A stretch of DNA of 12,676 bases, taken from NCBI GenBank assembly GCA_000436755.1, contig FR887332.1, positions 6,340-19,015 of the forward strand. The letters are read 5' to 3'. The position numbers were made by a program, and so were the translations under genes. Below the pieces are notes generated by a model that ran no database searches, had not been told where the DNA came from, and worked only from the letters and a program-made list of their open reading frames with translations. This document shows, piece by piece, positions 1 to 5,607 of this stretch. Source of the DNA: Clostridium sp. CAG:253. Lineage in GTDB: Bacteria > Bacillota > Clostridia > Lachnospirales > Lachnospiraceae. Every line of letters begins with the position of its first letter. The first letter of the stretch is position 1.

Positions 1-602
1 CCCGGTATCTTAGCCGCCGCTTTCAAAAATTCCACTCTGTCTTTGCCTGATCTTTTCCACTCTTTATAGGCATCCATAAGGTCAAAATAAACCGTTTCTC
101 CCTCTCCTATATAAAAAATATCAAAAAAATCTGCTATAGGTTCAGGATTGTACGAACATGGACCTCCGCCTATAACAAATGGGTCATCCATTGTCCTGTC
201 TTTTGCTAAAAGAGGTATCTTTGACAAATCAAGAATCTGTAAAATATTTGTGTAACACATCTCGTATTGCAGCGTTATTCCAAGAAAATCAAAATTTTTT
301 ATCGGCTCCTGACTCTCTAATGCAAAAAGCGGAATATCCTGTTCTCGCATTATCTTATCCAAATCTACCCACGGGGAATAAACTCTTTCACAGTATATGT
401 CATCCCTCAAATTGAACATATCATACAAAATCTGTATGCCAAGATGTGACATACCTATCTCGTATACATCGGGAAAGCACATACAAAATCGTATATCTAC
501 TTTTGACGGATCTTTTTTTACCATGTTAATCTCACCACCGATATATCTCGCCGGCTTATCAACTGATAATAATATCTCATCACTTAAAGCAAGTTTTCTC
601 AT
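1..602 (-). CDS. TIGR03960-like B12-binding/radical SAM protein, N-terminal part (cut by window edge)
   Basis: This gene runs off the left edge, so only about the first 200 residues are visible. It starts at the ATG at 602-600, which has a GGAGG site (608-613) six bases upstream. The visible part reads MRKLALSDEILLSV, then a segment with FPDVYEIGMSHLGIQIL, then VIGGGPCSYNPEP and FDIFYIGEGE. These motifs fit the N-terminal, cobalamin-binding-like domain of the TIGR03960 family of radical SAM proteins. In Clostridia these often lie beside a TIGR03936 protein and RNase G. The radical SAM CxxxCxxC cluster would lie beyond the window, so that part is inferred. The start overlaps the end of the small membrane-protein gene upstream by 23 nt, which suggests translational coupling. 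The reaction is not known; family members are suspected of RNA or cofactor modification. Family assignment is by recall of motifs, not by search. Confidence 0.8.
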   Translation of the reverse strand, partial: MRKLALSDEILLSVDKPARYIGGEINMVKKDPSKVDIRFCMCFPDVYEIGMSHLGIQILYDMFNLRDDIYCERVYSPWVDLDKIMREQDIPLFALESQEPIKNFDFLGITLQYEMCYTNILQILDLSKIPLLAKDRTMDDPFVIGGGPCSYNPEPIADFFDIFYIGEGETVYFDLMDAYKEWKRSGKDRVEFLKAAAKIP

Positions 603-915
603 TCAAATCCTCCATAACGTCACTTATAATGTTTCCGGTAAATTCAACCATATCATGCCAGACTGTTCCCTCTTTCGATAATGCCTGTTTAATAGGTTTA
701 TTACTGTAATTTCCAATTGTCAGGTCTCCAAAACACAAAACAAGAACAGCCGAAAAAAGAAGCAAAAGCAATGTAATCTTTGTCATAAGCGACTTTGCTT
801 CTCTGCCACTTTCCTCTGTTTCCTCGTAATTGTCAGAAAATGCCAGCCGCGCTCTCAAAATTTTCTGAGAACGTGTATCAACTGGCATTTCTTCATTATT
901 ATCATATCCATTCAT
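580..915 (-). CDS. Hypothetical single-pass membrane protein (111 aa)
   Basis: I do not recognise this family. From the ATG at 915 the product has 111 residues. A charged, acidic N-terminal part (residues 1-40, with EETEESGRE) precedes one hydrophobic segment at about 44-65 (MTKITLLLLLFSAVLVL). A mostly polar tail of about 45 residues follows. The positive residues just before the helix (GREAKSLMTK) suggest a cytoplasmic N-terminus and an external tail. The start is uncertain: a GTG at 927 is in frame four codons earlier, and neither start has a clear Shine-Dalgarno. A TGA closes the frame further upstream. The gene lies about 138 nt after gpsA and overlaps the radical SAM gene by 23 nt, with that gene's GGAGG inside its last codons. 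This tight junction supports it being a real gene. Function unknown. Confidence 0.65.
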   Translation of the reverse strand: MNGYDNNEEMPVDTRSQKILRARLAFSDNYEETEESGREAKSLMTKITLLLLLFSAVLVLCFGDLTIGNYSNKPIKQALSKEGTVWHDMVEFTGNIISDVMEDLNEKTCFK

Positions 916-926
916 AATTTGTACCA

Positions 927-949
927 CATAATCTTTTTTTAAGATTATG
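927..949 (-). repeat. Perfect 9-bp inverted repeat over the start of the small membrane-protein gene
   Basis: CATAATCTT (927-935) and AAGATTATG (941-949) are exact reverse complements around a five-T loop (five A on the minus strand). On the minus strand the hairpin ends at the alternative GTG start at 927 and lies 11 bases before the ATG at 915. It is AT-rich and has no following T-run, so it does not look like a terminator. It could hold the translation start region in a weak stem, but chance is possible in such AT-rich DNA. Confidence 0.45.
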
Positions 950-993
950 CATTTTATCCGACATAAATTACTTCATACCGCAAATACTTTTAT

Positions 994-1021
994 TTTATAA
1001 TTCAATAATACTTTATGTCAG
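994..1021 (-). promoter_or_regulatory. Possible weak promoter upstream of the small membrane-protein gene
   Basis: On the minus strand CTGACA (1016-1021) is followed by a 16-base spacer and TATAAA (994-999), in the 126-138 nt gap after gpsA. This would fit a weak sigma-A promoter serving the membrane-protein and radical SAM genes. The region is very AT-rich, so such matches are easy to find by chance. No terminator separates it from gpsA, and read-through from gpsA remains likely. Confidence 0.3.
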
Positions 1022-1053
1022 ATTACATATGACAAATCTAAGAATTTAAAAGT

Positions 1054-2073
1054 TTATTTATCGTCTTCCCAGACAAGCCCCTGATACTCGTGGCATTCCT
1101 CACGTGTAAGTAATGCCTGTATTGCATCGGTAGCAGAAACTCCGTCAAATAAAACTTCATTTATCTGTTCTACTATAGGCATTGACACTTTGTATTTCTT
1201 TGCAAGTGCATATGCGGCTTTCGCTGAATACACCCCCTCAACAACCTGATTTACTTCTTTCATTGCCTCATCCATAGACATTCCTTTTCCGATAAGCACC
1301 CCTGCATTATGGTTACGGCTGTGTGTACTTGTACATGTGACAATGAGGTCTCCGATTCCTGAAAGACCGCAGAATGTCTCCATATGTCCGCCCATGGCTA
1401 CACCAAGTCTTGCTATCTCAGTTATACCTCTTGTAATAAGAGCTGCTTTTGTGTTGTCTCCAAGTCCAAGTCCGTCACAAACTCCTGCCGCAAGTGCAAT
1501 GACATTTTTTATTGAGCCACCAAGCTCTATTCCTATTATGTCAGGACTTGTATAAACCCTGAAACGATCATTCATAAATATCTTTTGGACATACTTTGCT
1601 GTTTCTTTCGTTGTAGAACCAACCACTACAGTAGTAGGCATACCGATTGAAACTTCCTCTGCATGGCTTGGGCCCGATAATACACATACATCTCTTTCAG
1701 GCATTTCCTGACAGATAATGTCTCTAAGTGTCATCAATGTATCATTTTCAATTCCCTTTGCAACATTAACTATCTTCTGACCCTTAGGAATAAACTTTGA
1801 AGCATTTTTCGCTGTTACTCTGACATAAGGCGAAGCCACCGAAAAAACTATCAAATCAAAACCCTTGCACGCACTTTCAAGATCACTTGTCACAACTACG
1901 GACTCAGGAAGTTTTACACCCGGAAGTCTGTCTTTATGCTCTCTGTGTGTCTGCAGCATCTCAACTTCCGATTCAACAGCAGACCAAAGAGTCACATCGT
2001 GACCATTATTTGCCAACATTATTGCAAGTGCCGTTCCCCAGCTGCCGGCACCTAAAAAACTGACTTTACTCAT
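1054..2073 (-). CDS. gpsA: Glycerol-3-phosphate dehydrogenase [NAD(P)+]
   Basis: GpsA is a cytosolic enzyme that reduces dihydroxyacetone phosphate to sn-glycerol 3-phosphate, the backbone for phospholipids. The chosen start at 2073 gives 339 residues, the usual family length. It has GAGG seven bases upstream, and the product opens directly with the nucleotide-binding strand. Motifs seen: the Rossmann loop GAGSWGTALA (8-17), NVAKGIE (103-109) with its conserved lysine, VLSGPSHAEEV (131-141), the catalytic lysine in GGSIKNVIA (Lys189), and the substrate-binding DNTKAALITRG (206-216). An in-frame upstream TTG/ATG (MEMRLI) would overlap the ribosome-binding site and is unlikely to be used. It follows plsY by 97 nt. 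PlsY uses the glycerol 3-phosphate that GpsA makes, so the pair forms one pathway module. No oddities in the protein. Confidence 0.97.
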   Translation of the reverse strand: MSKVSFLGAGSWGTALAIMLANNGHDVTLWSAVESEVEMLQTHREHKDRLPGVKLPESVVVTSDLESACKGFDLIVFSVASPYVRVTAKNASKFIPKGQKIVNVAKGIENDTLMTLRDIICQEMPERDVCVLSGPSHAEEVSIGMPTTVVVGSTTKETAKYVQKIFMNDRFRVYTSPDIIGIELGGSIKNVIALAAGVCDGLGLGDNTKAALITRGITEIARLGVAMGGHMETFCGLSGIGDLIVTCTSTHSRNHNAGVLIGKGMSMDEAMKEVNQVVEGVYSAKAAYALAKKYKVSMPIVEQINEVLFDGVSATDAIQALLTREECHEYQGLVWEDDK

Positions 2074-2112
2074 AATTAACCTCATTTCCAAACAACTTTA
2101 TTGTATGCAAAT

Positions 2113-2148
2113 GTCATTTTGCACATAAAAGTCATTTTATATGTAAAA
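2113..2148. repeat. Two imperfect 18-bp direct repeats between plsY and gpsA
   Basis: Copies GTCATTTTGCACATAAAA (2113-2130) and GTCATTTTATATGTAAAA (2131-2148) lie head to tail. They match at 14 of 18 positions, and all four differences are transitions. A degenerate third start (ATCATTC) follows. Each copy can also form a small stem on the minus strand, for example ATAAAA/TTTTAT. The repeats sit in the 97-nt plsY-gpsA gap. No function can be assigned; a regulator site or simple slippage are both possible. Confidence 0.5.
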
Positions 2149-2170
2149 ATCATTCTTTCGTGTTATTTTG

Positions 2171-2803
2171 TTATTTATCACTCTTTGAACCAATCTTATT
2201 TTCTTTTCCATGAATCAATCTTACTATGTTCTGCCTGTGCTGAAAATATGCAAAAGCCGTAAACAAAAGACTGATTACCATCATATGTACAAATTCACTG
2301 TCATTTCTATGCATAAGCACTGTATTTACCGGTATGTACCATGCAACCACAAGCGACCCAAGCGATACATACCTAGTCAGTGCAACTATCAAAGCAAATA
2401 TCAATGTTCCGACAGGTATAAAAAGAGGATGCGCAGCCGACATTACAACAGCCGCCGTAACAGCAATACCCTTTCCACCTTTAAATCCAAGATAAAACGG
2501 ATAATTATGTCCAAGTACAACACCAAGACCAATATATAAACACAAAAGATACCAGTTGTCAGGTGATAAAAACACTCTTATGACAAGTATTGGCAGAACT
2601 GCCTTTGCCAGGTCACCGACAAATGTTATGAGCGCAGGCATTTTTCCTAAAACCCTCAAAACATTTGTCGTTCCAGCATTGCCGCTCCCATGCTCTCTTA
2701 TATCAATATGATGAAATTTTCCGACAAAATATCCGCTTGATATACATCCGCAAAAATAACCTATCACTAAACATATAATGTTGTGAATCATACTTTCGCC
2801 CAT
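2171..2803 (-). CDS. plsY: Acyl-phosphate:glycerol-3-phosphate acyltransferase PlsY
   Basis: PlsY is an integral membrane enzyme. It transfers the acyl group of acyl-phosphate (made by PlsX) onto position 1 of glycerol 3-phosphate, giving lysophosphatidic acid, the first membrane-bound step of phospholipid synthesis. The start at 2803 has AAAGGAGG eight bases upstream and gives 210 residues, typical of the family. Seen: several hydrophobic helices beginning at about residue 6 (IHNIICLVIGYFCGC), the active-site motif GSGNAGTTNVLR (39-50), the second motif GHNYPFYLGFKGGKG (98-112), and a basic C-terminal end (ENKIGSKSDK). It lies between der (53 nt gap) and gpsA (97 nt gap). The plsY-gpsA pairing supplies and consumes the same substrate. 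Confidence 0.96.
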   Translation of the reverse strand: MGESMIHNIICLVIGYFCGCISSGYFVGKFHHIDIREHGSGNAGTTNVLRVLGKMPALITFVGDLAKAVLPILVIRVFLSPDNWYLLCLYIGLGVVLGHNYPFYLGFKGGKGIAVTAAVVMSAAHPLFIPVGTLIFALIVALTRYVSLGSLVVAWYIPVNTVLMHRNDSEFVHMMVISLLFTAFAYFQHRQNIVRLIHGKENKIGSKSDK

Positions 2804-2856
2804 TTTATGAGCCTCCTTTGCACGCAACTATTGTAGTGCATAAATTAATACACTTT

Positions 2857-4176
2857 TTATTTTTCTTTACGCTCTCTTATTATGAATTTAAGAGGTGTAC
2901 CGGCAAATCCAAATGCCTCTCTTATCTTGTTTTCCAAATATCTCGTATATGAAAAATGCATAAGTCTCTTATCATTAACAAATATAACAAAAGTAGGCGG
3001 TTTAACACTTACCTGTGTCATATAATAAATTTTGAGTCTTCGTCCCTTATCTGAAGGTGGCTGCTGCATTGCTACTGCCTCAGTAAGAATTTCGTTTAGA
3101 ACTCCCGTGGCAATTCTAAGAGAATGATTCTGTATTACAACCTCAATGGAATCAAATAATTTTGGAAGTCTCTGTCCCGTAAGCGCCGATATAAACATAA
3201 TTTCTGCATACGGCATAAACGATAATATATTTCTTACTTTCTGTGTATATTCTGATACTGTCTTGTTGTTTTTCTCTATAGCATCCCATTTGTTTACGGC
3301 AATTATCATGCCTCGTCCACGGTCATGGGCAATTCCTGCTATCTTTGCATCCTGCTCTGTTATGCCCTCAGTTGCATCAATTACAAGAACAACAACATCT
3401 GCTCTTTCCACTGCTGATACGGTTCTTAGTATCGAATACCTCTCTATCTCTTCCTTAATCTTATTTTTTCTTCTAAGACCTGCCGTGTCGATAAATACAT
3501 ATTCTTTACCATTCCACTTTACAGCCGTATCTACAGCGTCTCTTGTAGTTCCGGCAACATCAGATACAATAACCCTGTTTTCACCTAAAAGTTTATTGAT
3601 GATAGATGACTTACCTGCATTTGGCTTTCCAACTATGGCTATCCTTGGTCTTTCATCTTCAGCATCATCTTCATTTTCCGGAAAGAGAGCCGTAACTTCG
3701 TCAAGCATATCACCGATTCCGAGTTTTCCAATTGATGATATAGGATATGGGTCTCCAAGACCTAAATTATAAAATTCGTACACATCAGGCATGAGTTTGT
3801 CAAAATTATCTACCTTGTTTACAACAAGAACAATCTTTTTCTGTGCTTTTCTGAGCATTTCCGCAACTTTATAATCTGCATCGACAACACCCTGCTTAAC
3901 ATCGACAACAAACATTACAACGTCTGCCATCTCAATTGCCATCTCAGCTTGCTCTCTCATATGACGCAGCATCTGATTGTTTGTCTCAGGTTCGATTCCT
4001 CCTGTATCCATAAGCGTAAAGTGATAATTAAGCCAATTTACATCGGCGTATATCCTGTCTCTTGTAACTCCCGGTGTATCCTTTACTATCGACAGACGTT
4101 CACCCACAAGCATATTAAAAAGCGTTGATTTTCCAACATTTGGTCGTCCAACTATTGCAACTATTGGTTTAGCCAT
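2857..4176 (-). CDS. der: Ribosome biogenesis GTPase Der (EngA)
   Basis: Der is a tandem GTPase needed for maturation of the 50S ribosomal subunit. The product has 439 residues, the normal length for low-GC Gram-positives. First G domain: G1 GRPNVGKS (10-17), G3 DTGG (57-60), G4 NKVD (120-123). A short acidic linker (PENEDDAEDE, 166-175) leads to the second G domain: G1 GKPNAGKS (183-190), G2 AGTTRD (208-213), G3 DTAG (230-233), G4 NKWD (295-298). A C-terminal KH-like domain follows, ending in the basic IIRERKEK. The ATG at 4176 has GGAG seven bases upstream. It sits 57 nt after the trigger-factor-like lipoprotein gene, with no terminator seen between them, so it is probably in the same transcript. 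All expected key residues appear intact. Confidence 0.98.
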   Translation of the reverse strand: MAKPIVAIVGRPNVGKSTLFNMLVGERLSIVKDTPGVTRDRIYADVNWLNYHFTLMDTGGIEPETNNQMLRHMREQAEMAIEMADVVMFVVDVKQGVVDADYKVAEMLRKAQKKIVLVVNKVDNFDKLMPDVYEFYNLGLGDPYPISSIGKLGIGDMLDEVTALFPENEDDAEDERPRIAIVGKPNAGKSSIINKLLGENRVIVSDVAGTTRDAVDTAVKWNGKEYVFIDTAGLRRKNKIKEEIERYSILRTVSAVERADVVVLVIDATEGITEQDAKIAGIAHDRGRGMIIAVNKWDAIEKNNKTVSEYTQKVRNILSFMPYAEIMFISALTGQRLPKLFDSIEVVIQNHSLRIATGVLNEILTEAVAMQQPPSDKGRRLKIYYMTQVSVKPPTFVIFVNDKRLMHFSYTRYLENKIREAFGFAGTPLKFIIRERKEK

Positions 4177-4211
4177 TTAAATCTCCGTTTCTACCTTAAT
4201 AACACACTTTC

Positions 4212-4225
4212 AATATCATTTTGCA
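4212..4225. repeat. 14-bp motif shared with the plsY-gpsA gap
   Basis: AATATCATTTTGCA in the gap between the lipoprotein gene and der matches AATGTCATTTTGCA at 2110-2123 in the plsY-gpsA gap, with one difference. Here it is flanked by ACACA and TGTGT (about 4202-4232), which could pair around it as a loop. Both copies lie between genes of the same block. It may be a binding site, a small dispersed repeat or chance similarity. Confidence 0.35.
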
Positions 4226-4233
4226 TGTGTGAT

Positions 4234-5355
4234 TTAAGATTCTTTTACATTTTTTATAAGGAAGTTCTTTACATTCTTATACAAGATATCTTCAGTGATG
4301 ATTGTCTTTGCATCTACTCCGTAATAATCTTTGAATGTCGAACTAAGTTCCTTTTCGTTTTTACAATTATAATTTGTAAGATATGTTTTAACTTCTTCTT
4401 TATACTGCTTATCTGAAACTGTTATATTTTCTTTCTCTGCAACAGCACCGTAAACAAGCTGTTTTCCAACATCTGTTTTAGCTGTTGTCTCAAGCTGTTT
4501 GTTGAAATCAGACATTGATGAGTTCTGTGACTTAAGATAGTTCTCAAGTGTATAACCGTTATTCTGAAGATAATATGTTATAGATGTCTTTAACTGTGTC
4601 TTCATTGTCTTCATTTTTGACTCAGGATAGTCATTTACTTTACATGTATCATAAAATGTACTCCATGCTTTTTCAGCTAAAAGATTATCCCTTACATATT
4701 TTGTATATCCGGCTGCAGTATTTTCGTAATCCTTGTCAAAATCTTTCATGTTTTTCTTTACAAACTTGTCTGAAAGTTCAGGATATACTTCCTTAAAATT
4801 GATAGTAACGGAAAATACGGCTTTTTTTCCTGCCAAATCCTGATTCTGGCTGTACTGTTCAGGGAATGTCACCTTTATCTTACATCTTGAACCTATTTTC
4901 CTGCCTATAAGACCATCCTCAAAACCGTCAATAAATGTATTTGAACCTATTTCAAGATCATATCCTGCCTTATTTGTCTTTTTTGTGAGGCTGCCACCCT
5001 CAAATGTCTTGCCGTTTACTTTTCCGACATAATAAATATTTACTATATCACCTTTTTTTATTTTTCCTTTTTTTACTTTAGTATAATCACCTGTGCTCTT
5101 GATATTTTTAGTAATCTGCTCTTTTGTAGATTTGTCTATCTCATTCTTTTTTATGTTAATCGTTGAATAATCGCCAAGTGTAACATAATCAAGACATTTT
5201 ACATTTTCATCGCTGCTATCCTTAGCTTTGTCAGATGAAGCTGTCTTATTATTTGTAATCGCATTTTTCAGCTTATCTGTGCCCCCGCATCCTGTAGATG
5301 CAAGTGCAATCGATGCACAAAGTGTTACTGCCAGTAATTTACTATATTTCTTCAA
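4234..5355 (-). CDS. Extracytoplasmic trigger-factor-like FKBP peptidyl-prolyl isomerase lipoprotein
   Basis: The gene encodes a 373-residue lipoprotein likely to assist protein folding outside the membrane. The N-terminal signal peptide (MKKYSKLLAVTLCASIALAS) ends in a lipobox STGC with the acylated cysteine at residue 23. A Ser/Lys/Asp-rich linker (27-52) follows. An FKBP-type domain spans about 90-195, with GDIVNIYYVGKVNGKTFEG, FIDGFEDGLIG and VTFPEQY, then a segment closely resembling trigger factor. The C-terminal part (about 200-373) resembles the helical trigger factor/SurA-like arm, for example VAEKENITVSDKQY. The start codon is TTG, fixed by GGAGG seven bases upstream and the correct signal peptide; no ATG is suitable. 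A ribosome-binding domain like that of cytosolic trigger factor is absent. It heads the left minus-strand block and has a promoter at 5454-5482. Substrates are unknown. Confidence 0.88.
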   Translation of the reverse strand: MKKYSKLLAVTLCASIALASTGCGGTDKLKNAITNNKTASSDKAKDSSDENVKCLDYVTLGDYSTINIKKNEIDKSTKEQITKNIKSTGDYTKVKKGKIKKGDIVNIYYVGKVNGKTFEGGSLTKKTNKAGYDLEIGSNTFIDGFEDGLIGRKIGSRCKIKVTFPEQYSQNQDLAGKKAVFSVTINFKEVYPELSDKFVKKNMKDFDKDYENTAAGYTKYVRDNLLAEKAWSTFYDTCKVNDYPESKMKTMKTQLKTSITYYLQNNGYTLENYLKSQNSSMSDFNKQLETTAKTDVGKQLVYGAVAEKENITVSDKQYKEEVKTYLTNYNCKNEKELSSTFKDYYGVDAKTIITEDILYKNVKNFLIKNVKES

Positions 5356-5395
5356 AATAATTCCTCCAAATATTATATATTATTTTTGTAATGTT

Positions 5396-5429
5396 ATATT
5401 GCCAACAATATTCACTTTTAAATATTGTT
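5396..5429 (-). promoter_or_regulatory. Alternative hairpins in the leader of the lipoprotein transcript
   Basis: Read along the minus strand, arm A (AACAATATT, 5429-5421) is perfectly complementary to arm B (AATATTGTT, 5412-5404) across an 8-base loop. Six bases of arm B (ATATTG, 5411-5406) also pair perfectly with arm C (CAATAT, 5401-5396) across a TTGG loop. The A:B and B:C stems exclude each other, an arrangement typical of attenuators or RNA switches. All lie between the promoter and the GGAGG site, in a leader of about 90 nt. Neither stem is followed by a long T-run, so control of translation would be more likely than termination. It matches no riboswitch family I know, and the stems are AT-rich. 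Confidence 0.4.
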
Positions 5430-5453
5430 TTAAAGCAAAACACAACAAACTAT

Positions 5454-5482
5454 TTTATACCACAAATTCAACAAAAAATCAA
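5454..5482 (-). promoter_or_regulatory. Sigma-A-type promoter for the lipoprotein-der-plsY-gpsA block
   Basis: On the minus strand TTGATT (5477-5482) is followed by a 17-base spacer and TATAAA (5454-5459). The expected transcription start is near 5447, giving a leader of about 90 nt to the TTG start at 5355. It faces away from the prs promoter, whose -35 box lies about 20 bp away. Assignment is by match to the consensus and correct spacing. Confidence 0.65.
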
Positions 5483-5501
5483 CCTCGTTATCTTTAAGCC
5501 C

Positions 5502-5530
5502 TTGACGATATTTCATAAAAAAGTTATATT
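5502..5530 (+). promoter_or_regulatory. Sigma-A-type promoter for the PRPP synthetase gene
   Basis: TTGACG (5502-5507), a 17-base spacer and TATATT (5525-5530) form a strong promoter match. Transcription should begin near 5537, giving a leader of about 70 nt before the ATG at 5608. It is divergent from the lipoprotein promoter in the same 252-bp region. Confidence 0.75.
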
Positions 5531-5539
5531 ATTTTAAGG

Positions 5540-5555
5540 TAGTTATGTATAACTA
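5540..5555. promoter_or_regulatory. 16-bp palindrome at the start of the prs transcript (possible operator)
   Basis: TAGTTATGTATAACTA is a perfect palindrome with 7-base arms around GT. It begins about ten bases after the -10 box, at or just after the expected transcription start. A repressor bound here would block prs. Its symmetry and size fit a dimeric regulator site, but no regulator gene lies in the window. As RNA its two-base loop makes it a poor hairpin, so a DNA site is the better reading. Confidence 0.4.
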
Positions 5556-5607
5556 ATTCATGAACTTAAAATAAACGCATATATTCTGATGCAGAGAGAG
5601 GTTAACA

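Noticed and set aside
179..681. Plus-strand open frames of 78 and 94 codons at the left edge
   Set aside because: They are antisense to the radical SAM protein frame, which shows clear family motifs and a good start.
927..949. The 9-bp hairpin as a terminator after gpsA
   Set aside because: The stem is entirely AT-rich apart from two G-C pairs and no T-run follows on the minus strand.
2074..2091. Earlier in-frame starts for gpsA (TTG at 2091 or ATG at 2085)
   Set aside because: The GAGG site for the ATG at 2073 lies within these codons, and the protein core begins right at 2073. The same reasoning excludes the extra codons before the pgeF-like gene at 7745-7774.
2113..2148. The tandem 18-bp units as a CRISPR array
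   Set aside because: There are only two imperfect copies, no spacers and no cas genes.
3146..3772. 208-codon open frame on the plus strand
   Set aside because: It lies wholly antisense to der, whose protein is fully conserved. The translated product resembles no family and has no ribosome-binding site worth noting.
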